Positions 36,201-45,357 of a stretch of DNA of 64,000 nucleotides are shown here, piece after piece; the first letter of the stretch is position 1, and every line of letters begins with the position of its first letter. The notes beneath the pieces are model-generated. The model ran no database searches, was not told the DNA's origin, and saw only the letters and a list, made by a program, of their open reading frames with translations. The translations under genes were made by a program, and so were the position numbers. The stretch comes from Tachypleus tridentatus (Eukaryota; Arthropoda; Merostomata; Xiphosura; Limulidae). Location: assembly GCF_004210375.1 (NCBI RefSeq), contig NC_134834.1:10215857-10279856 (forward strand), in the 5' to 3' direction.

Positions 36201-39200
36201 TTAGTTGTGCTCACAACCAAGTACAACAAATAAGTTGTGCTCACAACCTAGTACAACTAATTGTTTGTGCTCACAACCTAATACAACTAATTAGTTGTGC
36301 TTATAACCTAATACAACTAATTAGTTGTGCTCACAACCTAGTACAACTAACTGTTTGTGCTCACAACCTAATACAACTAATTAGTTGTGCTCACAACCTA
36401 GTACAACTAATTGTTTGTGCTCACAACCTAATACAACTAATTAGTTGTGCTAACAAACAAGTAAAATAGATTTGTTTTTCTTTTTTCACGCATGCTCGAG
36501 ATGAAGTAGCCCAGGGTGTATAGAAATGTTTTTTTTTTAATTCCTTCTACCCACTTTTGTGTGCTTTATGAAATTGAATGTAGGTGGCGTGGTAAACTTG
36601 TTTTGTTAGCTTTCTCCAGGGTGAACTCCTCGCCACCTATGTCCCCAGGGTTGGAATGTTACTCTATCTTCCTATATCTAGAAGCTTTACGTGGGCCACC
36701 ATGACAACAAAAGTACCCAGGACGTGAAAGAAGAGATGACGGGTGACTTACAACGCTACCTCTTCAGTTGCTAAGTTTCTTACTGAACAAGAATATCACC
36801 CGATACACACTAGTGTAATGAGAGACGACAAGGAACTAAATATTAACTAACTTGTAGACGTTTTAAACTGTAAAACGACTGAGTTTGTTGTAAACTGAAC
36901 GTAAAGAAGAGATTCGAAGGGAAATATGTGTAATCGGAAAATTTTAAGTGTTGTTAACGGATGATAATGCGAACCAATATGAGGCATATTTTTAAAGAAT
37001 TGGTCTTTAACAAGTTAGTGGTAACTTGGGTTCAAATAAAGCTTGACGTAAATATTAAATAAATGAAAATGATTTTCAGATGTCATTCGAGGCAGTTTTT
37101 ATGTACGGCTGATCAGCAATATAATTGTCAAATACATTTTAAACAGAAGCTAGACCGTTAGAACAAGGCCCAGCATGGCCAGATATTTAAGGCACTCGAT
37201 TCGTAATCTGAGGGTCGTGGGTTCGAATCCCCGTTGCACCAAATGTGCTCGCCATCCCAGCCGTGGGGGTGTTATAATGTGACGGTCAATCCCACTATTC
37301 GTTGGTAAAATAGTAGCACAAGAGTTGGTGGTGGGTGGTGATGACCAGCTGCCTTCCCTCTAGTCTTACACTGCTAAATTAGGGACGATTAGCGCAGATA
37401 GTCCTGGTGTAGCCTTACACGAAATTAAAAAAAAACACAAAAAATCAAATTGTTAGAACATTAATACCAAATAAAACATAAATATCATAAGACAAAAGTT
37501 CATTCTACACACGTAAATATTCATCCAAACTAATAAAGAGTTCAGGTGCAGTTTTGGACTAATGGGCTGCTCCAGGTTTGGTTCACATAAAAATAATTAA
37601 TAATAAGTGATTGTTGGGAGCTAATGATTCCAAATAGTGACTTGAGCAGAAGACTGACGAACACAAGGGTATACCGGTGATGATGAACCTGGTGACAGAA
37701 GACTGACGTACACAAGTTAATGTTACTATGGTAACAAAGGTATACTGGTGATGATTAACCTGGTGACAGAAGACTGACGTACACAAGTTAATGTTACTAA
37801 GGTAACAAGGGTATACTGGTGATGATTAACCTGATTAATATTACTATGGTAACAAGGGTATACTGGTGATGATTGACCTGGTTAATATTACTATGGTAAC
37901 AAGGGTATACTGGTGATGATTGACCTGGTTAATGACATGTTCTCACAAGTTTCTGATCAACTATTGCTACAGTTGTTTTTCACATATTTTGTTTGTTTGT
38001 TTCAGTGCCCAAAATTGAATATTGAAAACTGAAACCCGTTTTAAGAATAAATAAATATTATATTCGGAATGTTAACAGAATCACGTTTGTGGGGAAACAT
38101 TTCGAAAGTGAGACACAACTGATTGACTTAAGCATCCATGGAAGACACGTGTTTATAGAGACAGTTAGTTGTATTTATTTTCCCCATGCTAAATTTTACG
38201 AAAAATATTTTTTATGTTTATTATTATTAATTTTAATTTATTTGACGACTGATTAGTTATTAAATTCATGTTATGTTTTTACATACCTGAAACAGCCGGT
38301 AGAGGGCACACTTCTTTAGTGATACTGAAATAATTCTCATCCTCGACTGTTAAGTACTTACAAATGGAACACTGAACATGTATCAGTTTGGTCAATCGGG
38401 ATGTTTTTCTTCAGGACCACCAGCAAATCAGGCCTGTTTATTACTTGTACTTCATTAAATCAAATGAAAGAAGTGACAATATATTTGACTTCTACTGATT
38501 GTGGTTGAACTAACAGTCAGTCTTTGGACTTCTATTAACGTACCTGTATTAGTACTTAGTGTAATGTATTTCTATGAACATGATTGTATGAGCACTTCTT
38601 TCTATGGACTTCTATCAACGAGACTGTATTAACCAGCTAGTTCCTGGACTTCTGTTAATCTGGCTGGATTAGCCAACCAGTTCTTGGACTCCTGTTAACC
38701 TGACTGGACTACCCAACCAGTTCCTGGACTTCTGTTAACCTGACTGTATTAGTCAGCCAGTTTCTGGACTTCTGTTAACCTGACTATATTAATACTTCAC
38801 TCCATGCTTCATATTTAAAATAATGTTGAAGATAAAACATTAAAATGTAACACACATTATCCCAGTTAACCATTCGTAACCTCTTAACGACGTAGTTAAC
38901 CTCAGGAGGCTCTGTGACCGTGAAATATTCGAGGAATGTTTTGATGTGATACGTATACACGTGTATATCAACAATAACTTTTGTGATACTAAATAACAAC
39001 AAAGTCTCTAACAGTTTAACTGAAATAAACTAAAGGCTGATATAAAGATAACAATTATACAGACTGAAAAACACTACCTCTGGTGGCATCTTTTGTTAGC
39101 ATAATTATTTTGATAGAATAATAAAACAAAATCTTAACTCCTACGACTGATATGAGCACACCTCACAAACATTCACGTGCATAAATTATTACAGATCTTA

Positions 39201-39967
39201 CTGTGAAAAGATATCCATTGTGTGTGTGTGTGTTAGCTAACATCCATCATTAATAGTTGCCTGGATCCTAGTGGCATAGCGGTATGTTTTTGGATTTTCA
39301 ACGTTAAAACCCAGGTTTCGATACCCGTAGTGGGGAGAGCATAGATATCCCATTATTTTAACGTTAGAGCCCATTAGACGTTAACTGCTTATTCTGCTTG
39401 GTGAAACATAACAGTAAATAACTGACTCATTGAACTGAATGCCTGTGTCTTTGGGTGTTTTTTTTTTTTTTATCTCCTTTCGACAGCAAAATTCCTGAGA
39501 CAAAGTAGTCCATGTACACAGACGGACAGTTTTCAGTTGTGTTACAAACAAAACAACCTATAATCGAGTCGGTCAACTCTGTTTGTTTGTCATTTAAGCA
39601 CAGAGCTATAGAATAGGCAATCTGTGCTCTGCCCAACACGGGTAACAAAACCCGGTTTTTATCGTTTTAAGTCCTCAGACATACCGCTGTGCCACCTGGA
39701 GGCAATAATACAAGTAAGAAGGAATAGGGGGACATTATATAACATTGTTATATATATAAATTTTGCTTCCTTAATGGGACTTTTAGCTAATATTTATAAT
39801 AATAGCGATCAGTTGGGACGTAATGAATCACATACAACAGTACAGATAAATTATTCTATTCTGACCTTGAACTATGTTACAGGATAATGTACACTGCTTA
39901 CCATGGCATAATGGCAGACGACAACAGCGCCACACCTGAGGTCTTGAAATCCGCTAAATCTTCTCAT
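24107..39967 (-). CDS. Split gene for a four-span membrane protein, LAPTM4-like (6 exons)
   Basis: Proposed exons in transcript order: 39902-39967, 30968-31214, 29197-29294, 27748-27843, 24330-24437 (start uncertain) and 24107-24226, giving about 244 residues. All joints are in phase with GT donors and AG acceptors. Span 1 crosses the first joint (DLRCGAVVVCHYAM, then GISFLALILFVEKL). A long polar Ser/Gln-rich loop follows. Span 2 is YCLHLGFILSWWWMAFSI, span 3 is KIVFFLGIFAAVDIVASIGF, and span 4 is FVFVAILGVHGIFWVW. The LR-x-G opening of span 1 and the Asp inside span 3 resemble lysosomal LAPTM4 proteins and related arthropod tetraspan families; this is inference from pattern only. No PY motif is seen in the tail. 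Introns of 8.7, 1.7, 1.4, 3.3 and 0.1 kb hold minisatellites and SINEs. Confidence 0.6.
24330..24437 (-). CDS. Membrane protein gene, exon 5 (loop), boundaries uncertain
   Basis: Phase-0 donor AAGGTAAAC after 24330. Two phase-0 starts are possible: after GAATGCCAG (24437) or after GAAGAG (24527). The piece common to both includes MRDQFYPWNMRTPSHVTESS, a hydrophilic loop between spans 3 and 4. Another in-phase donor (GTAAGT) lies at 24291-24296. The frame is open for 107 codons here. Confidence 0.4.
24836..27728. repeat. AT-rich minisatellite, 17-25 bp units, 2.9 kb, intron 4
   Basis: Units are mixes of AACAATATTAACAAAA with AACTAGT, AATACT or AATATT variants. The left two thirds are regular and the right third (from about 26.5 kb) is diverged. 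It fills most of the intron between exons 5 and 4 of the minus-strand gene. Confidence 0.95.
27748..27843 (-). CDS. Membrane protein gene, exon 4 (span 3)
   Basis: 96 nt, phase 0 both ends. Acceptor TTTCTCTTCAG, donor ATG followed by GTAAGTG. Encodes GGVPLKIVFFLGIFAAVD then IVASIGFILVRIVM, strongly hydrophobic with a central Asp. The 25-bp array ends about 15 bp beyond the donor. Confidence 0.7.
28048..28230 (+). mobile_element. Old diverged SINE copy
   Basis: GGCAGTCAGATCCTACTATT and AGCTACCTTTCTTCTATAGT match the diverged copy at 9.68-9.87 kb and, more weakly, the family A middle module. Confidence 0.4.
28409..28485 (+). mobile_element. Fragment of short SINE (family B)
   Basis: CACTGGCAAGTCTGAGAGCT then AGCCGGTTTCGATACCCGC, the tRNA-derived head; the tail is lost. 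Confidence 0.65.
28519..28610 (+). mobile_element. Fragment of short SINE (family B)
   Basis: GTACGTTAGTGGATTTACAA, ACGCCAACG, then a diverged tail ending AAACAAACAAAAAAC. Confidence 0.55.
28621..28727 (+). repeat. 38-bp tandem repeat, 3 copies
   Basis: TAATACGCCCTCTGTTGG recurs at 28623, 28661 and 28699. Confidence 0.9.
29197..29294 (-). CDS. Membrane protein gene, exon 3 (span 2)
   Basis: 98 nt; acceptor GGAGTTACAG, donor GAAGTAAGC. Its first two bases complete the codon left by exon 2. Encodes SKDHPHSKYCLHLGFILS then WWWMAFSISQTTQE. Using the AG five bases later would give an early stop. The 67-bp array starts about 5 bp from the acceptor. Confidence 0.62.
29300..30520. repeat. 67-bp minisatellite, about 18 copies, intron 2
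   Basis: Units contain CTACAAACAGCAACAAGTAA, AGAGTAATAACACATGTGG and TTAACTTATGTAGTAACG. CACATGTG alternates with CACGTGTG, and AATTA with AATTC, between copies. On the minus (transcribed) strand each unit reads TTGTTGCTGTTTGTAG, an acceptor-like string. Confidence 0.97.
30968..31214 (-). CDS. Membrane protein gene, exon 2 (end of span 1 and polar loop)
   Basis: 247 nt; acceptor TATTTCTATAG, donor GTGAGT, ends in phase 1. Begins GISFLALILFVEKLYDV, then TSVWIPDELPVTKLN and a Ser/Gln-rich segment (SGDQQLSSSQLNLSN). Confidence 0.65.
31921..32022 (-). mobile_element. Short tRNA-derived SINE (family B)
   Basis: Reverse copy: CCACATCGGGCTATCTGCTG, CCGAGGGGAATCGAACCC, TTAGCGTTGTGAATCCGTAG and CGCTGTACCAGT. 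Confidence 0.85.
32060..32184 (-). mobile_element. Short tRNA-derived SINE (family B)
   Basis: Reverse copy: TATCTGTGTTCTGCTCATCA, CTAGCGTTGCGAATCCACTG and ACCGTTGTGCCACTCATGGG; head to tail with the copy at 31.92 kb. Confidence 0.8.
32227..32855. repeat. 53-bp minisatellite, about 11 copies, intron 1
   Basis: Units contain AATCATTGTTGCTCGTAGCA, GAAACAAATAATAAA and TTTACAAACATTGTT. Some copies lose a few bases in the ATATTTAC part. Confidence 0.95.
32875..34620. repeat. 57-bp minisatellite, about 25 regular copies, intron 1
   Basis: The regular core (33040-34440) repeats ATCACAACCTTTACATAAAA, ATGTCCAGTCAGTTCAT and TAAACAAACCACAATG; the edges are diverged. The period is 19 codons, so a 455-codon open frame (33078-34445) exists. 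Nearly all differences between copies change the amino acid, so it is not a conserved coding sequence. Confidence 0.97.
35046..35720. mobile_element. Inverted pair of repeat arms with hammerhead-like cores, SINE in the middle
   Basis: The left arm (35046-35150) and right arm (35605-35720) are imperfect reverse complements, sharing GTTAATACCCACACCAGC on the minus and plus strands respectively. The core at 35105-35130 reads CTGAAGA, a short stem, then GAAAC on the minus strand. The core at 35616-35641 reads TTGAAGATGACC, GGTCGAAAC on the plus strand. Same element type as at 4.5 kb; probably Penelope-like remnants. Confidence 0.45.
35214..35492 (+). mobile_element. Long tRNA-derived SINE (family A), full length
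   Basis: GGCCCGGTATGGCCAAGCG, GCGACTCGTAATCTGAGGG and GTTCGCATCCCGTCGCGCC form a tRNA-like head; the middle and the GTAGCTTTGCGCAAAATA tail follow. The target duplication CTATACTGAT / CTATACTAAT matches 9 of 10. It sits between the arms of the inverted pair. Confidence 0.95.
35990..36450. repeat. 30-bp palindromic tandem repeat, about 15 copies
   Basis: Unit: ACAACCTAATACAACTAATT then AGTTGTGCTC. It contains the perfect 14-bp palindrome CAACTAATTAGTTG with the TAATTA homeodomain core. In many copies TTAGTTG is TTGTTTG, and these alternate with intact copies. Confidence 0.95.
37166..37451 (+). mobile_element. Long tRNA-derived SINE (family A)
   Basis: Full-length copy with GTCGTGGGTTCGAATCCCCG head block and GTAGCCTTACACGAAATT tail. 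Target duplication GTTAGAACA is perfect at 37157-37165 and 37452-37460. Confidence 0.95.
37640..37935. repeat. Tandem repeat in two period lengths
   Basis: AAGGGTATACTGGTGATGAT recurs five times. The first intervals include ACAGAAGACTGACGTACACA and later ones lack it. Confidence 0.9.
38515..38795. repeat. 40-bp tandem repeat, about 6-7 copies
   Basis: CTGGACTTCTGTTAACCTGA recurs with spacing 40 (38646, 38686, 38726 and 38766 for GGACT); the left copies are diverged. Confidence 0.9.
39262..39376 (+). mobile_element. Short tRNA-derived SINE (family B)
   Basis: CCTAGTGGCATAGCGGTATG, AACGTTAAAACCCAGG and TTTCGATACCCGTAGTGGGG, then ATAGATATCCCATT. Confidence 0.8.
39579..39704 (-). mobile_element. 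Short tRNA-derived SINE (family B)
   Basis: Reverse copy: TTTGTTTGTCATTTAAGCAC tail, CAATCTGTGCTCTGCCCAAC, CAAAACCCGGTTTTTATCG and ACCGCTGTGCCACCTGG. It lies about 200 bp from exon 1 of the membrane protein gene. Confidence 0.85.
39902..39967 (-). CDS. Membrane protein gene, exon 1 with start codon
   Basis: ATG at 39965-39967, 22 codons, then donor ATG followed by GTAAGC. Encodes MRRFSGFQDLRCGAVVVCHY plus two residues, the first half of span 1. Phase 0 at the end matches the phase-0 acceptor at 31215. CAAAACAG just upstream could be an acceptor for a 5' UTR exon. Confidence 0.6.
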
Positions 39968-40139
39968 TGTTATTTCTCGTGCTGTTTTGGTGTACCTCAA
40001 AACACAATGAATTTAAGTAAAGACTGATTAATCGAGCCAGTAACTAACTACAGCTCGTCAGAAGCAGTTCTGTCTCCTGCGGTCAAGTTTCTTCGACAGT
40101 TGTTGTCGGTTCGATCTTTTTTTTTTTTTCGCATAACCT

Positions 40140-40360
40140 AGCAGACGATTCGATGAAAATTACCAGAAACGCACACATTCCATTCCTAGTGAGAAAGCTC
40201 GAGTAACTTCTTCAACGTCATGGTCACGTGATACGTTCTTCACCAGCCACAGGCAGGAGTTATGGTGATACGTTCTTCACCAGCCACAGGCAGGAGTTAT
40301 GGTCAGACTTTCGAAATTTTTCCGGGTTCTACACTCCTTGCCATTGACGTCATCAGAGTT
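40140..40360 (-). promoter_or_regulatory. Putative promoter of the minus-strand membrane protein gene
   Basis: A GC-richer stretch 170-390 bp upstream of the ATG at 39967. It holds the palindromic CRE TGACGTCA (40345-40352) and GTCACGTGAT (40223-40232), which matches 9 of 10 positions of the lysosomal-gene CLEAR box GTCACGTGAC. A 37-bp duplication (40228-40301) lies between them; its second copy lacks the E-box. The start site is unknown. Confidence 0.4.
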
Positions 40361-40613
40361 ATACGTAACCGAAGAAACCAATGGGATTTTGCCAATAGAT
40401 GGCGCTTCTAATACTTATTTGTTTTTACTTTTTTTTTAAAAATGAAATTTGCAAAAAGCTACAAATAAAAATTTTAATTTTGAAGTAATAAACAGCAGTT
40501 AGTCAGTGATGATCCGCTAACCTCTGGGCTATTCTAATCGAATAATGGAATTTTACCTTTATTTTTATGGCGTGTGCTTTTGCGGTAATCCATTGAGAGT
40601 TTAGCATACTAGC

Positions 40614-40743
40614 CAGCCGTTCCCCACTGGCACAACAGTATGTCTGCAGACTTCTAATGCTAAAAACCGGGTTTCAATACCCGTGGTGAGTAAACACAGA
40701 TAGCATATTGTGTGGCTTAATGCGGAACTATAAACAAACAACC
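40614..40743 (+). mobile_element. Short tRNA-derived SINE (family B)
   Basis: CCCCACTGGCACAACAGTAT, GTCTGCAGACTTCTAATGC and GGGTTTCAATACCCGTGG, tail ATAGCATATTGTGTGGCTT and AAACAAACA. Confidence 0.88.
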
Positions 40744-40908
40744 AGATATTGTGACCCATATGCTTCGATACAGTAATTAATGGATAAAGCAGGGACGATA
40801 CCATACGAAAATTGTTTTTATATTCTAAACTTTTGTATTTTTCTTTTAGGTTGGAAATATTTTTCAGGAAGAGAAACCCCCCTAGGTATATGTGTATTAA
40901 GATATGGG

Positions 40909-41265
40909 TTGTTTTGAATTTAGCGCAAAGTTTGAGGAAGAGGTCGATGAAGCTGAACCTTAGTGGCTTTAAAGAGGTCAACGAAGCTGACCTTCACAGG
41001 TCTTTAAAGAGATCAACGAAGCTGACCCTCACATGTCTTTAAAGACGTAAATCGCGACAAAGAAAATTTAGCAGTGAAAGACTAGAGGGAAGACAACAGG
41101 TCATTAGCAACCACCAACTCTTGGACGACTTTTTTTACCAACAAAAATCGGGATTGACTGGACAGTGTAACGCTCCTACGGCAGAAAGGACCAGCAGGTA
41201 TAATGGGACGGGGATTCGAACCCACGGCCCTCAGATTACGAGTTAATAATAGTCCTAACCACCTG
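40909..41265 (-). mobile_element. Diverged long SINE (family A) with a 35-bp tandem repeat inside
   Basis: Tail TTTTGAATTTAGCGCAAAG at the left, then three 34-36 bp repeats (GTCAACGAAGCTGACC, 40937-41050), then AATTTAGCAGTGAAAGACTA, the middle module, and GGGGATTCGAACCCACGG of the head at the right. Confidence 0.75.
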
Positions 41266-41565
41266 TAGAAGACACAGAAACATCAGAGAATGAAAACAAA
41301 ACGAGTTTTATTCAATATACACGATTCTTTAAAGTGAACTAAACGACACGGAGAAGAATTCATCAGATAAAACTGGAAGTTTATGATTTTACTAAAGACA
41401 ATGTGTTTTTAAAAGTCTCCAATTTTCAAAATGTTTGATTTTTATTAACAATTATATTACATTTCCCGGTTAGAAATCTCAATATGTCAACACCAAAATG
41501 AAATAATTTAATTTAAATATGAGATACTGTGAAGCAAACACACGTGAATATATCACGTGGTTTTA

Positions 41566-41769
41566 ATGGAATTTTTTTGTTTTGTTCTATTCTGTACAAT
41601 AACTATTTCACTTACTATAGAACATCCTAGTGACGTCATTGAGGCACAGCCTAAATTACTGGTAGAACCAAGGTCACGCGAACGTGACCTAAAAGCTGAC
41701 AACACCCATATAGAAACAATTACAAAATATTATTCTATTCTGGGATTGCGATACTCTCGTTCACAGTGA
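41566..41769 (+). CDS. Speculative small secreted-protein ORF
   Basis: 67 codons from ATG at 41566. The first 17 residues (MEFFCFVLFCTITISLT) look like a signal peptide, and the rest is hydrophilic with a basic pair of Arg-containing motifs (EPRSRERDLK) and ends LGLRYSRSQ. No homology is recognised. A CACGTG lies directly upstream. CACTTACTATAG inside could instead be a splice acceptor. Chance is a serious alternative in DNA this AT-rich. Confidence 0.18.
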   Translation: MEFFCFVLFCTITISLTIEHPSDVIEAQPKLLVEPRSRERDLKADNTHIETITKYYSILGLRYSRSQ

Positions 41770-42194
41770 AAAGTTTCTATTTAGGTATGTATATATATAT
41801 AAAGGTTGAGTACACCTACATAGAACCTATCGTACTGTGAGTCTGGGGATGAGGTATTCTCTTTAATGAAAGTTTGTATGTTCGTATTTCTTAGCCCTAA
41901 AAAGTGAGTAGGCCCACACGAAGACAATAACTTGGTATCATTTGATTTTGTAGGTGAGGTGTTCCTATCAGCATGCAAAATTTATATAGAGATATTGGTG
42001 TTGAGTCTTTTAGTTTTACAGAACGTAAAACGAATAATAAAAGGAAATGTATTTATCTTTATTTTATCATCGGGCTAAGAAAGTAACACTTCAGGTTTCA
42101 ATAATGAACTTCAGAAAGACGAGACTGACCGCCTTAAAACGGACCACACTGTATTTTATGTACTTGTATAAAATCTATCGAATAACAAAGAAAG

Positions 42195-42350
42195 CACCTA
42201 CGGACTTGTATTATAGCTGTAAAAAAAACGCCTACGGAACTGTATTACAGTCGTAAAAACACCTACGGAACTGTATTACAGATTTAAAACACCAACGGAC
42301 TTGTATTACAGTTGTGAAAACACCTACGGAACTGTATTATAGCCGCAACA
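42195..42350. repeat. 30-34 bp tandem repeat, 5 copies
   Basis: CACCTACGGAACTGTATTAC recurs at intervals of 34, 31, 30 and 31 bp, ending at the target site of the next SINE. Confidence 0.92.
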
Positions 42351-42364
42351 GTACAACCACTGTT

Positions 42365-42623
42365 GGCCCTGGGTTAAGGCGTTCGGCTCGTAATCTGAGG
42401 GTCGCGAGTTCGAATCCCCGTCGCACCAAACATGCTCGCCGTTTCAGCCGTGGGGCCGTTATAATGTTACGGTCAATCCCACGATTCGTTGGTAAAGAGT
42501 AGCCCAAGAGTTGGCGGTGGGTGGTGATGACTAGCTGCCTTCCCTCTAGTCTTACACTGCTTAGACGGCTAGCGCAGATAGCTCTCGCGTAACTTTGCGC
42601 GAAATTAAGAACAAACAAACTAA
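42365..42623 (+). mobile_element. Long tRNA-derived SINE (family A)
   Basis: Head with a small internal deletion (GGCCCTGGGTTAAGGCG), then GTTCGAATCCCCGTCGCACC, the middle module and a TTTGCGCGAAATT tail. Perfect 12-bp duplication ACAACCACTGTT at 42353-42364 and 42624-42635. Confidence 0.95.
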
Positions 42624-43106
42624 ACAACCACTGTTTTATTGTAGACACAACTGTGATATCTGTTGATAAAAATAAAACATCGAAATTGTTCTCATCTTGC
42701 ATCCGGTTCTTCAACTTTCAATACTGTTAATTATAGCCTGAACTAAAACTGGTTCTTATTATCCCTGTCCAGGTATCTATGGGTAATATAACATCATGGC
42801 AAACAAGATAAGTTCGGGTTTGGTCGTTAGTTTTCTAGCTCGTAGTATGGAAGGTGAACGTTCTGGTCCAATCATAAGATTAACAAAGAAATAACCTCTG
42901 ATGGAGAGTTATGGTGTCAAAGTAGAATCTAAACAGAGTCAGGTGCGCAGGGAGTTCCAGAGAAAGATATTTAAAGAAATACCGTTCTCACTTGGTACTA
43001 ATTTTAGCTGTGGGGTTCCGGAAGTACCTAAGCCTTATTTACATACCTGTTTTGTCAAACACATCGCCAGCTCGGTCACGGATCTTATTTTCACCGAAAC
43101 AGAAAT

Positions 43107-43370
43107 GTTTGTTTGTTTGTGTAATGTTACGTAAAGCTACTCGAGGGCTATTTACGATAACCGTTCCTAATTTGGAGCTGTTGACAAGAGGGAAGGCAGA
43201 TAGCCAACACCACCAGTCATAGCTATTGGACAACGCTTAAATACGAATAGTGGGATAGACGTTACTTTATAACGCTCCCACGGCTGAAAGGTCGAACATT
43301 TTCGGTGACAGCGATTCGATTCCGAGCGCCGAATATTGTGAGCCGAGTGACCTAACCACCATATCGTGAA
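43107..43370 (-). mobile_element. Diverged long SINE (family A)
   Basis: Reverse copy with GTTACGTAAAGCTACTCGAG, GCTATTTACGATAACCG, ACGAATAGTGGGATAGACG and GCGATTCGATTCCGAGC. More substitutions than the copy at 43.54 kb, so it is older. Confidence 0.8.
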
Positions 43371-43542
43371 AGATTGGTAGACAAAACAATAGGTTTTATG
43401 AAACATTTCTTAGGCACGTAAAGGTAGTCGTAAAACGGCTGTGAGAAACAACACTTACATAGAACGTTGAATAAAGACAGTTATTATAATACAATGAAAG
43501 ACATTTATGTAATACACTGCTATTCAAAATCTTAACACCAAT

Positions 43543-43823
43543 TGTTTGTTTGTTTGTTTTGGAATTTCGCACAAAGCTACTCGAGGGCTATCTGTGCTAG
43601 CCGTCCCTAATTTAGCAGTGTAAGACTAGAGGGAAGGCAGCTAGTCATCACCACCCACCGCCAACTCTTGGGCTACTCTTTTACCAACGAATAGTGGGAT
43701 TGACCGTCACATTATAACGCCCCCACGGCTGGGAGGGCGAGCATGTTTGGCACGACTCGGGCGCGAACCCGCGACCCTCAGATTACGAAGCGCACGCCTT
43801 AACGCGCTAGGCCATGCCAGGCC
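43543..43823 (-). mobile_element. Long SINE (family A) inside the left Tc1 inverted repeat
   Basis: Full-length reverse copy: (TTTG)n tail at the left, head CTAGGCCATGCCAGGCC at the right. Perfect 12-bp duplication CTTAACACCAAT at 43531-43542 and 43824-43835. Confidence 0.97.
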
Positions 43824-44060
43824 CTTAACACCAATGAACATAAAGAAAAAATATGCATTTTGCCTTGTTAGACTCAACCACTTATTTGAGTAGAGCTTCG
43901 AAAGATGAAAATAAGAAAAGGGAAAATAAAATAAAAACTTTTAGCATTTAACTTGGAAAATGTGAACTCTATAAAATTAGCCTAAATACTAGCTAGTCAA
44001 AAGTTTAAGACCATTCCAAAAGAAGTCCTAAACAGGGTAGGAAATGCCCAACAAGAGGTC

Positions 44061-45063
44061 TCAGTAGCGAGTTGCACGGCTGTCATTGCGAATAACTGCA
44101 AACATTTGCTGTGGTATGGTCGATATAAGTGTTTTCTGTAGGCTAGCTGCAATTTTATTCCAAGTGGTGAAGGTGGCTTCACGAAGATCATGCACTGTTT
44201 GGAATTGACGTCCATTTCTATAGACTTCCCTTGTCATCCACCCCCAAACATTTTCAGTGGGGTTCAGTTCGGGCAAACACGCTGAATGGTCCAAAAGAAT
44301 CACGTTATTCGCCATGAAAATGTCCTTTGTTAGGCGAGCATTGTGGATTGCAGCGTTGTCCTGCTGAAAGATCCAGTCATTTCCACACAAGTGAGGGCTT
44401 TCAGTCAATAAGGATGCTCCCTCCAACATGCCAATGCAACCAGCTGCTGTTTGACGCCCCTGTATAACCTGAAGCTCCATTGTTCCATGGAAGGAGAAAG
44501 CACCCCACATCATGATGGAACCTCCTCCACTGTGTTGTGTAGAAAAATGTCTCTGGTGGGATATCCTTATCGTGCCAGTAACGTATGAAGCCATCTGGAC
44601 CATCCAGGTTAAATATTTTCTCATCAGAGAACAAAACCTTCTTCCGCTTTTCTACGTCCCATGTTTGGTGCTTCTCAGCAAAGTTTAACCGAGCTGTTTC
44701 GTGGTGTGGAAAGAGGCGTGCCCTTTGAAGATGTTTACGGTTTTTAAAGCCTTTCTCTCGTAGATGCTGTCTTATTGTTTTTTAGCTGCATTCTGCGTCC
44801 GTAAGGGCCTTAATCTGGTTCGACGATCTGCTGGTGTCTTGCCAGACAACCCGTCGAATCCTCCTGCTCAACGCCAGCGAAATTTTCTTGGGCCAACCAC
44901 TTGAAATTCTCGTTCCGTATCCCTCAGGATCGTTTAATAAATTTACAACATCAGTTTCACTACACCCAATCTCACCAGTGATGACTCGTTGAGAGATACC
45001 TTGTTTTTACAGCTCGACAATTCTGCCACGTTCAAACTCTGTCAACTTTTTAACCTTTGCCAT
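44061..45063 (-). pseudogene. Tc1 transposase relic (DD34E)
   Basis: ATG at 45061-45063 (MAKVKKLTEFERGRIVEL), ending at TGA 44061-44063, about 334 codons, normal for Tc1. Catalytic residues are visible: Asp in FSDEKIF, Asp in FQQDNAAIHNA, and Glu in LPELNPTENVWG. Two stop codons in the N-terminal DNA-binding part (after GRIVEL and after DAECS) and a shift near 44.54 kb inactivate it. Confidence 0.95.
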
Positions 45064-45357
45064 GTTTTTACCCAATGTAACACAGGAGATGTCAGTGGGA
45101 GATGTTGACAACGCTAATGCTTGAACACAAATGACTAAATTTCGTTACGTGTTTACCGATTAACGCTTTGTGTCAGTATGGTCTTAAACTTTGACCAGCT
45201 AGTATTTAGGCTAATTTCATAGTGTTAAAATTTTCCTATTAAATGCTAAAAGTGTTTTTATTTTTATTTTCGCTTTTCTTATTTTCATCTTTCAAAGCTC
45301 TACTCAAATAAGTTGTTGAGTCTAACAACGCAAAATGCATATTGTTTCTTTATGTTT

